Source of the DNA: Dermatophilaceae bacterium Soc4.6
Lineage (GTDB): Bacteria > Actinomycetota > Actinomycetes > Actinomycetales > Dermatophilaceae
NCBI GenBank assembly: GCA_039889245.1
Contig: JAZGVH010000002.1
Coordinates: 1,922,001-1,986,000, forward strand
Direction: 5' to 3'
Length of the DNA stretch: 64,000 nucleotides
Shown here one piece after another: positions 43,269 to 52,221 of the stretch; within the stretch, counting starts at the first letter, position 1; each line of letters opens with the position of its first letter. The notes under the pieces are model-generated. The model worked only from the letters and a program-made list of their open reading frames with translations, had not been told where the DNA came from and ran no database searches. Both the position numbers and the translations under genes were made by a program.

Positions 43269-43930
43269 CCCGGCGCACCAGCCGGTGGGTGCCGGTAGGC
43301 CTGATCGCCCTGGCCGCGGTGCCCGTCGTCGCCGGCACCGCCCGGCTCGTCGAGATGCTCGGCGGACCACAGCTCATCCCCACCGACGCGCGCTTCGCCG
43401 CCTCCCCGGTCCCGGTCGTCGTCCACGTCGTGTCGGCCATCGGTTACGCCCTCCTCGGCGCCTTCCAGTTCTCCGCCGGCATCCGCCGGCGTCACCCCAG
43501 ATGGCACCGTCAAGCCGGGCGCGCCCTGGTCGCGGTCGGTCTCGTGGTGGCACTGTCAGCGCTGTTGCTGACGCTGGCCTACCCGCAGAAGGAGGGCACC
43601 GGCGACCTCCTGTACGCGTTCCGGCTCCTCTTCGCGTCCGGGATGGCCACCGCCCTCGTCCTCGGGCTGGCCGCGATCCGTCGTCGAGACATCGCCCGGC
43701 ACCGCGCCTGGATGACCCGCGCCTACGCCCTCGGACTCGGCGCCGGCACCCAAGCCTTCACCGTCGGGTTCGGCGAAGTCCTGTTCGGTGTCAGCGTCCC
43801 CAGCCACGACCTGTTGATGGGCGCCGGCTGGGTCATCAACCTCGCCGTCGCCGAGATCATCATTCGTCGCCCGACGGGCCGGCAGTCACACAGCACGCCG
43901 GCCCGCACAGCCCTGGCCGGGTCGTCATGA
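43265..43930 (+). CDS. DUF2306-like membrane protein
   Basis: This 221-aa protein has six to seven helices. It has the conserved VVVHVVSAIGYALLGAFQFS with RRRHPRWHRQAGRAL, and IARHRAWMTRAYALGLGAGT; the repeated HRxxG and HRxWM motifs mark DUF2306, a family with a possible haem or quinone site. ATG 43265 overlaps the previous stop (ATGA). The function is not established. Confidence 0.75.
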   Translation: MTRRTSRWVPVGLIALAAVPVVAGTARLVEMLGGPQLIPTDARFAASPVPVVVHVVSAIGYALLGAFQFSAGIRRRHPRWHRQAGRALVAVGLVVALSALLLTLAYPQKEGTGDLLYAFRLLFASGMATALVLGLAAIRRRDIARHRAWMTRAYALGLGAGTQAFTVGFGEVLFGVSVPSHDLLMGAGWVINLAVAEIIIRRPTGRQSHSTPARTALAGSS

Positions 43931-44160
43931 GCACCCCAGGCGGACCACACCCACCGGGCACCTACGAGCTGCGCATCGACGGTCACCTCGACGAGCACTG
44001 GGCGGCCTGGTTCGGCGGCCTGACGTTGACCCATGACGACGGCATCACCACCCTGCGCGTACCCGTGACCGACCAGGCCGAGCTCCACGGCTTGCTCGCC
44101 AAGGTGCGCGACCTCGGCGTCACCCTCCTCTGCGTGAAAGCCGTCGACGCCGACACCTGA
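43927..44160 (+). CDS. conserved small protein (77 aa)
   Basis: A soluble acidic protein: YELRIDGHLDEHWAAWFGGL, then TLTHDDGITTLRVPVTDQAE and LHGLLAKVRDLGVTLLCVKA. The beta-strand/helix pattern and order resemble small actinobacterial proteins found next to regulators or transporters, but I know no function for them. ATG 43927 overlaps the previous stop (ATGA), so it is a true member of the operon. Confidence 0.7.
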   Translation: MSTPGGPHPPGTYELRIDGHLDEHWAAWFGGLTLTHDDGITTLRVPVTDQAELHGLLAKVRDLGVTLLCVKAVDADT

Positions 44161-44233
44161 CGTGCCTCACCTCAGACCCGCCAGGCCGGGCCGACCCCCT
44201 GTACAGCCACCCTCATCCCCAAGGACCCAGCCC

Positions 44234-45151
44234 ATGATCACCGTTGAATCACTTACCAGGATGTACGGCGGCTTCACCGCGGTCGACGACGTCAGCTTCA
44301 CCGCCCATCCCGGCCGGGTGACCGGGTTCCTCGGCCCCAACGGAGCCGGGAAATCCACCACCATGAGGATCCTGGTCGGACTGACCAGAGCAACGTCGGG
44401 AACCGCCACCGTCGCCGGGGTCAACTACGTCGACCTGCCCAACCCGGGCCTCGAGGTCGGCGTTCTCCTGGACGCCTCCGCCCAGCACACCGGCCGAACC
44501 GGCCGAGAGATCCTCACCGTCGCCCAACGCTTCATGGGGCTTCCGCGCAGCCGGGTCGAGGAGATGCTTGCCGTCGTCAGCCTGTCCCCTCGGGAGGCCT
44601 CACGACGGGTCCGGGACTACTCCTTGGGGATGCGGCAACGCCTCGGCATCGCGACCGCCCTCATCGGCAAGCCCCGAGTCCTGATCCTTGATGAGCCTGC
44701 CAACGGCCTCGACCCCGCTGGCATCCGCTGGATGCGCGGTCTGCTGCGCGACTACGCCGACCGAGGCGGCACCGTCCTGCTCTCCTCGCACCTGCTCCAC
44801 GAGATCGAGGTCATCGCCGACGACCTCGTGGTGATCGGCAACGGCCGCATCGTGGCCCAGGGCGCCAAGGACGACCTCCTTCGAACCGCTGGCTCCTCGT
44901 TGCGCGCCCTCGACCGCGATGGTGTCGCCCGGGCACTGCTGGACGCCGGGGTCACCTCCACTCCCGTCGGGACCGACGGGCTGCTCGCTGACGCCGAAGC
45001 AGGACACGTCGGTGGCATCGCCTTCGCCGCCGGCATACCGCTCCTCGAGCTGCGCCCCGCCGATGGAGCGGGGCTTGAGGAGATGTTCCTTGCCCTGACC
45101 GCCGAGACCCAACGAGACAGCACCAACCACTCCCCAGGAGCAGTCACATGA
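44234..45151 (+). CDS. ABC transporter ATP-binding protein (DrrA-type exporter)
   Basis: The 305-aa protein has Walker A GPNGAGKSTTM, signature YSLGMRQRLGIATALIG, Walker B VLILDEPANGLDP and the switch LLSSHLLHEIEVIADD. The extra C-terminal domain (~residues 215-305) is typical of DrrA/NatA-like exporters of antibiotics or lipids. The ATG at 44234 follows AAGGACCC. It works with the permease encoded by the overlapping next gene. Confidence 0.9.
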   Translation: MITVESLTRMYGGFTAVDDVSFTAHPGRVTGFLGPNGAGKSTTMRILVGLTRATSGTATVAGVNYVDLPNPGLEVGVLLDASAQHTGRTGREILTVAQRFMGLPRSRVEEMLAVVSLSPREASRRVRDYSLGMRQRLGIATALIGKPRVLILDEPANGLDPAGIRWMRGLLRDYADRGGTVLLSSHLLHEIEVIADDLVVIGNGRIVAQGAKDDLLRTAGSSLRALDRDGVARALLDAGVTSTPVGTDGLLADAEAGHVGGIAFAAGIPLLELRPADGAGLEEMFLALTAETQRDSTNHSPGAVT

Positions 45152-45963
45152 CCACCTTGAACACCGCCACCACGGACGGTCCCCGAACGATGACGGGCAC
45201 GCAGGGGAGCCACCGGCGAATCCCCCTCGGTCGTCTCACCAGCACAGAACTGCGCAAGATGGTCGACACCCGGTCCGGGCTCTGGCTGCTGGCCAGCGTC
45301 GGCATCCTGGCAGTGCTCGCCAGCGCGGCCGTGATCGCGGTCGCCTCCACGGATGGCCCGGTCTACACCTCCTTCGCCATCGCGATCAGCTTCACGATGA
45401 CGGTGGTCCTGCCCATCATCGCGATCCTGTCCGTGACCAGCGAATGGAGCCAACGCAGCGGGCTGACCACCTTCACCCTGGTGCCGCACCGTGGCCGGAT
45501 CATCTACGCCAAGGCCATCGCCTGCGTGGGTCTCGCCACCGCCACCATCCCTCTCGCCTTCGCGGCCGGGGCCCTCGCGAACCTCCTCGGAGCCGGGATC
45601 GCCGGCGTCAAGCCCGTTTGGGACCTGACAGCGACCAACATGCTCACGCTCCTTTTGGCCAACGTCCTTGCCCTCCTGGTCGGCTTCATGCTCGGCGTGG
45701 TGATCCGAAGCTCGGCCGGGGCGCTGGTGGGCTACTTCGTCTACTCCTTCGTACTACCGACCCTGTCCACCATCCTGGCTACCTCACAGGACTGGTTCCG
45801 ACACCTACAGCCCTGGATCGACTTCAAGTACGCCTGTGGCACGCTGATCGACGGCACCCTGACCAGCCAGCAATGGACTCATCTGGGGGTCAGCGCCATC
45901 ATCTGGGTGGTCATCCCTCTGACCATCGGGCTCAGGCTCGTCCTCCGAGCCGAGGTCAAGTAG
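45148..45963 (+). CDS. ABC-2 type permease
   Basis: The 271-aa protein has six helices in ABC-2 order: GLWLLASVGILAVLASAAVI, IAISFTMTVVLPIIAIL, the EWSQRSGLTTFTLVPHRGR coupling segment, IACVGLATATIPLAFAAGA, LLANVLALLVGFMLGVVI and YFVYSFVLPTLSTI. The EWxxxTxxTxLxxPxR-like motif is a known family feature. It overlaps the ATPase gene by ATGA. It is the last gene of the operon. Confidence 0.88.
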   Translation: MTTLNTATTDGPRTMTGTQGSHRRIPLGRLTSTELRKMVDTRSGLWLLASVGILAVLASAAVIAVASTDGPVYTSFAIAISFTMTVVLPIIAILSVTSEWSQRSGLTTFTLVPHRGRIIYAKAIACVGLATATIPLAFAAGALANLLGAGIAGVKPVWDLTATNMLTLLLANVLALLVGFMLGVVIRSSAGALVGYFVYSFVLPTLSTILATSQDWFRHLQPWIDFKYACGTLIDGTLTSQQWTHLGVSAIIWVVIPLTIGLRLVLRAEVK

Positions 45964-46021
45964 CCCCGCAGCACCGTCCGACGCTCAAACCGCTGCATCC
46001 CGGATAGAGGCCCCTGGAGAC

Positions 46022-46250
46022 ACCCACGAACAGATGATCGTGATCTCCCCACAGGAGGCCGGCACCGGCAAGTCGCACACCCTCATCGTCCTGTGGCACG
46101 CCGCGGTCCACGCCGGGTACACGATCAGGTACGCCGCCGCCGCCGACCTCGTCGAGACCCTCTACCCAGGACTCGCGGACAACAGCGTCGGCAAGACCAT
46201 CGAGACCCTGCTACGCCACGACGTCATCCTCATCGACCTATGCCGACACC
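46022..46250 (+). pseudogene. IstB-like ATPase fragment
   Basis: AGTGKSHTLIVLWHAAVHAG, IRYAAAADLVETLYPGLADN and KTIETLLRHDVILID match the Walker A to Walker B part of IstB proteins of the IS21 group. The Walker B second Asp/Glu and everything after are lost. It differs from the istB at 4583, so it is from another element. Confidence 0.7.
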
Positions 46251-46315
46251 GCGACTATGCCGAGGGGTGGGGACGCGCTGTTCGCTGCCCGAGCGACCTC
46301 GCCTCTGGCGAATAG

Positions 46316-46450
46316 TTACAGGCTCTCGAGGAACGCGAGGACTTTGATTCCTCGAGCGACCTCTCGTAGGTGCAGGGAGGCCATCAACCGCTCCTCGGGG
46401 TCGTCCGGTCGCAGACCTGACAGGTCCCCGATGCGGTGCGGGCTCCCCGG
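46316..46450 (-). other. unrecognised minus-strand fragment among IS remnants
   Basis: An open minus-strand frame ends in DDPEERLMASLHLREVARG and IKVLAFLESL before TAA at 46316-46318. The amphipathic helical character suggests real protein origin, perhaps the C-terminus of a lost transposase or DNA-binding protein, but I do not recognise it. Confidence 0.3.
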
Positions 46451-46590
46451 ACCTGATGCGAAAGATGCTCTCGACGTTCATCAACACGCTGCTGTCGGCG
46501 CAGGTCGACACCGTGTGCGGCGTCCACTCGGCACACGGCCGCAGGCTGGCACGAACTGCCGCAACGGGTCAACTGCATCGCCGACCCTAG
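46445..46590 (+). pseudogene. IS256-family transposase N-terminal fragment
   Basis: PDLMRKMLSTFINTLLSAQV and DTVCGVHS correspond to PDLMREMLATFINTLLSAEA of the transposase at 36146, then the frame runs into unrelated sequence. About 30 codons remain. It lies on the opposite strand to the fuller copy. Confidence 0.65.
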
Positions 46591-46623
46591 ATGAATGATT
46601 CCCGGTTCAGTGGTCGTGGGCGG

Positions 46624-46860
46624 TCAGGGAACGGAGGACGGGTCGAAGATCGACTCGCTGATCTGGCGCAGGGGTTTGAGGAAGCGTTCACCGGGTCGGG
46701 GGGCCTCGCCCCTGCGGGCCGGGCACAGCAGCGTGACCCCCTGCGCGGCCAGGTCGGCTTCGAACGCGGCACCGTAGTAGCCCTTGTCCGCGATCAGGAT
46801 CTGGGTGCCGTTCGTGTCGTGGGTGGTGGGCCGTGGTGGCTGTCCCGCATGACCGAGGCT
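46624..46860 (-). pseudogene. IS982-like transposase fragment
   Basis: ILIADKGYYGAAFEADLAAQ and GVTLLCPARRGEAP, then FLKPLRQISESIFD match the region around the second Asp and the following strand of IS982/IS4-type transposases. N- and C-terminal parts are missing. It ends just before the sugar transporter operon. Confidence 0.6.
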
Positions 46861-46975
46861 TCCCCCGTTGCTGCAACACCGGTCACACGACATGGGCATG
46901 CGAGGGGCCCTACGACCACTGCGTACGCCACGCAGACGGCCAGGCCACGTGGGCCGCCCCGGGGGATGGGTCGGG

Positions 46976-47881
46976 TCAGAGCTCTGTCGGCTTGATGGCG
47001 TGGTCGCGAAGATCCGACTCGATCTCGCCGACGACCTCTCTCAGTGCGGCGGGCGCACCCCCCTCAACACGCGACAGCTCGTGGTGGAGCTGCTCGAGCT
47101 CGGCGCCACCGGCCATCATCTGGGTCAGCTCGTCCCGGCTGATCTCGCTCTTGGCAAAGTCGCCGAGCGAGCGGCCTCGTTTCAGCAGCAGGAACCGGTC
47201 ACCCACCGGGTAGGCGTGGTGCGGGTTGTGAGTAATGAAGATGACGCCGAGTCCCTTGTTTCGTGCTGCCAAGATGTACTTCAGGACGACGCCCGCCTGC
47301 CGCACGCCGAGCGCAGAGGTCGGCTCGTCCAGGATCAGCAGACGGGCTCCGAAGTGCACCGCGCGAGCGATCGCGACCGACTGGCGCTCCCCGCCCGAGA
47401 GCGTGCCGACCGCTTGGTCCGGGTCCCGGATGTCGATGCCCATGTCGGCCAGCTCCCTCTTGGTGATCCGCTGGGCCTTCTTCTTGTCGAAGGTCTTCAG
47501 CGGCCCCCACCCCTTGGTCGGCTCGGAGCCGAGGAAGAAGTTCCGCCAGATCGACATCAGGGGGATCATCGCCAGGTCCTGGAAGACCGTGGCGATACCC
47601 GCGTCGAGTGCGTCCCTCGGGGTGGCGAACGAGACCGGTGCGCCGTCCATCAGCAACGTGCCCTCGTCAGGCTGGTGCACACCGGACAGCATCTTGATGA
47701 ACGTCGACTTGCCCGCCCCGTTGTCCCCCAGCACGCAGGTGACCTGCCCGGCCCGGACCGTCGTCGAGATCTCCTGCAACGAGATGACGCTGCCGAAGCT
47801 CTTCGACACGCCGCGGATCTCCAGCAGCGGCTCAGCCCTCCCCCCGTCGGGCGCTGCGGATCCTGTCGTCGTCCCTGTCAT
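46976..47881 (-). CDS. sugar ABC transporter ATP-binding protein (likely inositol)
   Basis: The 301-aa protein has Walker [16 protein letters not shown], signature [17 protein letters not shown], Walker [14 protein letters not shown] and the switch [16 protein letters not shown]. It is a single-domain ATPase, unlike the double-domain RbsA/MglA type, as seen for many actinobacterial FrcA/IatA-like importers. The C-terminal ~40 residues ([19 protein letters not shown]) are an extension of unknown role. It is last in the minus-strand operon binding protein-permease-ATPase, divergent from the iol genes. Confidence 0.88.
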   Translation of the reverse strand: MTGTTTGSAAPDGGRAEPLLEIRGVSKSFGSVISLQEISTTVRAGQVTCVLGDNGAGKSTFIKMLSGVHQPDEGTLLMDGAPVSFATPRDALDAGIATVFQDLAMIPLMSIWRNFFLGSEPTKGWGPLKTFDKKKAQRITKRELADMGIDIRDPDQAVGTLSGGERQSVAIARAVHFGARLLILDEPTSALGVRQAGVVLKYILAARNKGLGVIFITHNPHHAYPVGDRFLLLKRGRSLGDFAKSEISRDELTQMMAGGAELEQLHHELSRVEGGAPAALREVVGEIESDLRDHAIKPTEL

Positions 47882-47885
47882 GGCA

Positions 47886-48935
47886 TCACTTCCGGTTCTG
47901 CTCGGCGTACCGACGGACGAACTGGTTCGTGAGGACGGCCAGCAGGAGCATGGCGCCGAGGAAGAGCTTGAACCAGTCGTTGTTCCACTGTGCGTAGACG
48001 ATGCCCTGCTGGGTCATGCCGATGATGACGGCGCCGACGCTGGCCCCGATCGCTGAGCCGTAGCCGCCGGTGAGCAGGCAGCCCCCGATGACGGCAGCCG
48101 CGATGTAGTACAGCTCGAAGCCGATCCCGGTGCTGGCCTGCATCGAGGTCAGCCGGAACAGATAGATGTTGCCGACGAACCACGCGCAGAAGGAGACGAA
48201 CATGAACAGCGTGATCGTCGTGCGCATCGCGGGCACACCCACGTTGCGACTAGCGTTCTCGTCACCTCCGACGGCGAACACCCAGTTGCCGAAACGGGTC
48301 CGGGTCAAGATGAACGACGCGACGACGGTGAACACGACCCACCACAGGATGGCGATGTAGAACGACTGACCCTGCACGACGAACTCGTGGGCGAACAGGT
48401 CGTGCGGCCCGCTGTAGCCAGGCTCCTGAGCGATCCCGCTGGCCGACACCGTCCCGGTGACGATTTTGGTCACCCCGAGGTTGAGGCCCTGCAACATCAG
48501 GAAGGACGCCAGCGTGATGATGAAGCTGGGCAGCTTGGTGCGAATCACCAGGTAGCCGTTGAGGAAGCCGATGCCGAGGCAGACCGCCAGCGACACGGCG
48601 AGCGAGGCCCACACGTACAGGTGGAAGTTGACGGTGAGCACCGACGTGACGAGGCCGGCTGTGGCCAGCTGCACCCCGGCGGAGAGGTCGAAGTGGCCGC
48701 CGATCATGAGCAGGGCGACGCAGACCGCCATGATCCCGTACGTCGAGGCGGGGTCGAGCCAGTTGGCGATGCCACCGAGCGAGTGGAAAGGTCCGCTCTG
48801 CGTGGCAAAGAACACGAACAGCACCACAGCGCCGACGACGGAGCCGAACTCCGGCTTCAGGAGCAGCGCGCGCAGGACACCGACGCTGGCTACGCGTTCG
48901 TCGAGCACCACCGGTTGCGCAGTCTCTGTGCTCAT
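47886..48935 (-). CDS. sugar ABC transporter permease (likely inositol)
   Basis: The 349-aa protein has eight to ten helices of the RbsC/BPD_transp_2 type: [20 protein letters not shown] (conserved GGxDLS-like motif), [20 protein letters not shown] and [17 protein letters not shown] (the EAA-like coupling loop). ATG 48935 was chosen because GGAGG precedes it. It forms the membrane channel for substrate carried by the lipoprotein encoded upstream. Only one permease gene is present, so a homodimer is expected. Confidence 0.9.
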   Translation of the reverse strand: MSTETAQPVVLDERVASVGVLRALLLKPEFGSVVGAVVLFVFFATQSGPFHSLGGIANWLDPASTYGIMAVCVALLMIGGHFDLSAGVQLATAGLVTSVLTVNFHLYVWASLAVSLAVCLGIGFLNGYLVIRTKLPSFIITLASFLMLQGLNLGVTKIVTGTVSASGIAQEPGYSGPHDLFAHEFVVQGQSFYIAILWWVVFTVVASFILTRTRFGNWVFAVGGDENASRNVGVPAMRTTITLFMFVSFCAWFVGNIYLFRLTSMQASTGIGFELYYIAAAVIGGCLLTGGYGSAIGASVGAVIIGMTQQGIVYAQWNNDWFKLFLGAMLLLAVLTNQFVRRYAEQNRK

Positions 48936-49012
48936 CTTGATCAACCTCCATCATCGGGCTGCCGGCAGCGAGGGGAGGGGGAGGGCCGACCTCACCCTCC
49001 CCCCGCGGACCG

Positions 49013-50017
49013 TCAGCGAGTGCCTGCGCCAGCGAGCTTCAGGACCTGCGCGGCGTTGTCCTTGGTGACGAAGCCCGGACCGGTCAGGACGGGGTGGCCG
49101 CCACCGACGGTGTTCAGGTTGGACTTGTAGAGAGTCAGCATCACGATCGGGAGGTAGCCCTGCACGAACTGCTGCTGGTCGACCGCGAAGAGCACGTCAC
49201 CGGCGATGATGGCGTTGGTCACGTCCGCGTTCAGGTCGAAGGTCGCCAGCTTGACGCCGGTGCCCTTGACCGCCGGGATCGCCGCCGCACCGATGACCGG
49301 GCCAAGGGTCAGGACGCCGTTGATCGTCGTGTCCGCGGCCAGCTTGGCCTTGATCGTCGCCTGAGCCCCGGCCGGGTCGTTGATGTTGACCTGCAGGTTG
49401 GTGACCGTGCCACCGAGACCCTGCTTGAACCCGGCGCACCGCTGCTCCAGACCGATGTTGCCGGCCTCGTGGATGACGCACAGCGCGCTGGTCACCCCAG
49501 CTGCCTTCATCCTCTCACCGGCGCCCTCGCCGGCGATGGTCTCGTCCTGGCCCACGTGCGCCACTGCGCCGAACTCGGCCGACTTGTCCTGGCCCGAGTT
49601 GATCGTGATGACCGGGATGCCAGCAACCACGGCCTTCCCAATCGAGGCCTTGAGCGCATCCGGGTTGGCCATCGACACCACTAGCCCGTCGACCTTCTGC
49701 TGCACCGCGGCGTCGATGAGCTGTGACTGCTTCGCCGGGTCGCCGTCGCTCTGGTAGTCGACGGTGACGCCCTCGTCCTCGCCGGCCTTCAGCGCGCCCT
49801 TCTTGACCACGTCCCAGAAGGTGTCGCCGGAACCGCCGTGGGTGACGACCGCGAACTTGTAGCCGTACTTACCGGCTCCGCCGCCGGACCCGGCAGCGGC
49901 GATGGAGCTGCTGCCTGACCCCTTGCCGTCGGAGGTCGACGAGGTGCAGGCGGCGAGAGCGAGCGGAACCGCTAGGACAGCGGTGAGGACCTTGAGCCTC
50001 CGCGTAGATGGGCGCAT
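49013..50017 (-). CDS. sugar ABC transporter substrate-binding lipoprotein (likely inositol)
   Basis: The 334-aa protein has a lipoprotein signal with lipobox LALAAC and a Ser/Gly linker (residues ~25-48). A periplasmic-binding-protein type 1 fold follows (FAVVTHGGSGDTFWDVVKKG, VDGLVVSMANPDAL, GIPVITINSGQD). It resembles IbpA/RbsB-like proteins that bind inositol or pentoses on the cell surface. Substrate is inferred from the divergent iol operon. ATG 50017 follows AAAGG; ATG 50032 is an alternative. Confidence 0.88.
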   Translation of the reverse strand: MRPSTRRLKVLTAVLAVPLALAACTSSTSDGKGSGSSSIAAAGSGGGAGKYGYKFAVVTHGGSGDTFWDVVKKGALKAGEDEGVTVDYQSDGDPAKQSQLIDAAVQQKVDGLVVSMANPDALKASIGKAVVAGIPVITINSGQDKSAEFGAVAHVGQDETIAGEGAGERMKAAGVTSALCVIHEAGNIGLEQRCAGFKQGLGGTVTNLQVNINDPAGAQATIKAKLAADTTINGVLTLGPVIGAAAIPAVKGTGVKLATFDLNADVTNAIIAGDVLFAVDQQQFVQGYLPIVMLTLYKSNLNTVGGGHPVLTGPGFVTKDNAAQVLKLAGAGTR

Positions 50018-50192
50018 CGTTGAGCCTTTCATCGGTGGGTGGGTGAACCGTGTCTGCGCTGGCCACATCGCTGGGCCATGACCCGGATGGTCACCGCATC
50101 GCTCGCCGGCAGCAGAGGGCAAACTCAATGCAACCAGCCTGAGGCCGCCACCCGAAGGTGAAGGCGAGCATCACAGGACGCAGTGCTCGATG

Positions 50193-50228
50193 TCAACGGT
50201 TTCCGCTGTCTTTCAACGGATTACAGCG
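50193..50228. promoter_or_regulatory. direct-repeat operator between transporter and iol operon
   Basis: TCAACGGTTTCCGCTG (50193-50208) and TCAACGGATTACAGCG (50213-50228) repeat with a 20-bp period, about two helical turns. They lie in the 325-bp divergent gap (50018-50342) that otherwise holds only promoters and no gene. The LacI-family protein at 57046 is a candidate binder (inference). Confidence 0.55.
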
Positions 50229-50342
50229 ATGAACCTGAGCCACGGCCTCGTCTTGCCAAGTTGGTGGCGCCGATCTCTTGCGCGATCACACGGCGCTGTG
50301 CGAATCTTGCTGGACTGTTCCAGCAGACAACGGAGCCAACTG

Positions 50343-51245
50343 GTGACATTCCTCGATCGCGTCGCGTCCGCGCCCATCTCGTGGGGCATCTGCGAGGTCC
50401 CCGACTGGGGACACATGCTGCCCACCGACAGGGTGCTGTCCGAGATGAAGGAGCTAGGGCTGTCCGCGACGGAGTACGGAGCCCCCGGATTCCTCCCCAC
50501 CGACGCGGCCGGCATCCGTGAGGTGCTCGGCAGCCACGAGATGTCCCTGATCGGGGGCTTCACCCCACTGGTGCTGCACGATCCCGCCCGCCGCGAAGAG
50601 GCTCTCGCCCGCGCCCGGGCGGTCACTGGCCTGTTCAGCGCGGCCGGGGCCACGACCTTTGTCTGCTGCCCCGTCATGGACGACGACTGGTCGGTCCCGC
50701 GCCCGCTCGACCGGGACGAGCACGCCCACCTGGTGCGGATGCTCGGCGAGGTGGACGCCATCTGCGCGGACGCCGGCCTGCGCCAGGTGCTGCACCCGCA
50801 CGTCCAGACGGTGGTCGAGACCTCCGACGACGTCGAACGGGTCCTGCACAGCTGCGATGTCGCCTGGTGCCTGGACACGGGCCACCTGGCGATCGGCGGG
50901 ACGGACCCGGTGGAGTTCGCGCGCTACGCCGCCGAGCGAGTGGGTCATGTGCACTTGAAGGACGTCCGGATGGACCTCGTACCAGCCCTGCTCGATCGCT
51001 CGTCGTCGATCATGGAAGGCGTGCAGGCAGGGCTGTTCCCGTCTCTCGGGGAGGGCGACCTGGCGTTGGCCGACGTCGTCATGACCCTCGAACGCGCGGG
51101 CTACCAGGGCTGGTACGTCATCGAGCAGGACACCGCCCTCACCGGGGCCCTCCCGGCGGAGGGGGAGGGGCCGCTCACCCAGGTCCGCGACTCCATGCGC
51201 TACCTGCGTGAGGTCGTCGCGCCCCTGGTGGAGCAGGATGCCTGA
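50343..51245 (+). CDS. iolE: IolE/IolI-like TIM-barrel enzyme (inosose dehydratase or isomerase)
   Basis: The 300-aa protein belongs to the AP-endonuclease-2-fold sugar isomerase/epimerase group. APISWGICEVPDWG is the IolE-type opening; further residues are LHPHVQTVVETSDDVERVL, WCLDTGHLAIGG and VHLKDVR (metal ligands). In myo-inositol breakdown IolE dehydrates scyllo-inosose; IolI isomerises inososes; sequence alone does not settle which. GTG 50343 follows CGGAG. It is the first gene of the operon and overlaps iolC by 8 bases. Confidence 0.8.
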   Translation: MTFLDRVASAPISWGICEVPDWGHMLPTDRVLSEMKELGLSATEYGAPGFLPTDAAGIREVLGSHEMSLIGGFTPLVLHDPARREEALARARAVTGLFSAAGATTFVCCPVMDDDWSVPRPLDRDEHAHLVRMLGEVDAICADAGLRQVLHPHVQTVVETSDDVERVLHSCDVAWCLDTGHLAIGGTDPVEFARYAAERVGHVHLKDVRMDLVPALLDRSSSIMEGVQAGLFPSLGEGDLALADVVMTLERAGYQGWYVIEQDTALTGALPAEGEGPLTQVRDSMRYLREVVAPLVEQDA

Positions 51246-52221
51246 CGACCGGCCGCTGGACCTTCTCGCCCTGGGGCGCATCAGCGTCGACCTGTACGCC
51301 CAGGAGGCAGGGGCGTCCTTCCTCGAGCCGCAGACCTTCGTCAAGTCCGTCGGCGGGAGCCCGAGCAACGTCGCCGTCGCCGCCGCCCGCCTCGGCTTGC
51401 GGTCGGCGATCGTGACGGCGGTGGGCGCGGATCCGCTCGGGGAGTACGCGGTCTCCAGGCTCGAGGCGCTCGGCGTCGACACGCGCTACGTCGCCGTCCG
51501 GGACGACGGGCGGACCCCGGTGGTCCTGGTCGCATTGGACGATCCCGCTGACCCCACGATCACGTTCCTGCGCAACCCTGACGCTCCCGACACCACGATC
51601 GAGCCCGACACCGTCGACGCGCACACCGTGGCCACCTGTCAGGTGCTGTGGACGAGCGGCGCCTCGCTGTCGGCCGGCTCGACGGCGAGAACCGCCATGC
51701 TCTGGCTGCAGCACCGCGCACGTCGCTCGCACTCCGTCCTCGACCTCGATCTGCGGCCGAGCCTGTGGGCCGATCCTTCCGAGGCGACCGCCGCCGCAGC
51801 GAGCGCGATCGAGCTCTCGAGCGTGGTGATCGGCAACCGTGCGGAGTGCGCGATGGCGCTGGGGGCCAGTGACCCTGACGACGCGGCCGATGCGCTGCTG
51901 CGACGAGGGGTGTCGTTGGCCGTCGTGAAGATGGGAGCGGACGGCGTGCTGCTCGCCTCCGCCGACGAGCGCGTCGTCGTCGCGCCGATCCCCGTCACGG
52001 TGCGCTGCGGTTCCGGAGCGGGCGACGCGTTCGGTGGTGCGCTCGCCCTGGGCCTGGTCCAGGGGTGGACGCTCTCGCGGATCGGGGAGGTCGCGAACGC
52101 TGCCGGCGCTCTGGTGACCTCGCGGCTCACCTGCGCTGACGCGATGCCGACGCTGCCGGAGCTCGAGACCTTCCTGGCGGGCCGGGGCGCATCCGTCGAG
52201 CCGGGTCTCAGCCGTGGCTGA
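51238..52221 (+). CDS. iolC: 5-dehydro-2-deoxygluconokinase
   Basis: This 327-aa PfkB-family kinase phosphorylates 5-dehydro-2-deoxygluconate (DKG). The PfkB signatures are VKSVGGSPSNVAVAAARLG at the N-terminus and VTVRCGSGAGDAFGGALALG at the C-terminus, where the Asp is the catalytic base. LGRISVDLYAQ is characteristic of IolC. ATG 51238 lies within the end of iolE. Length is standard for the single-domain form. Confidence 0.9.
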   Translation: MPDDRPLDLLALGRISVDLYAQEAGASFLEPQTFVKSVGGSPSNVAVAAARLGLRSAIVTAVGADPLGEYAVSRLEALGVDTRYVAVRDDGRTPVVLVALDDPADPTITFLRNPDAPDTTIEPDTVDAHTVATCQVLWTSGASLSAGSTARTAMLWLQHRARRSHSVLDLDLRPSLWADPSEATAAAASAIELSSVVIGNRAECAMALGASDPDDAADALLRRGVSLAVVKMGADGVLLASADERVVVAPIPVTVRCGSGAGDAFGGALALGLVQGWTLSRIGEVANAAGALVTSRLTCADAMPTLPELETFLAGRGASVEPGLSRG

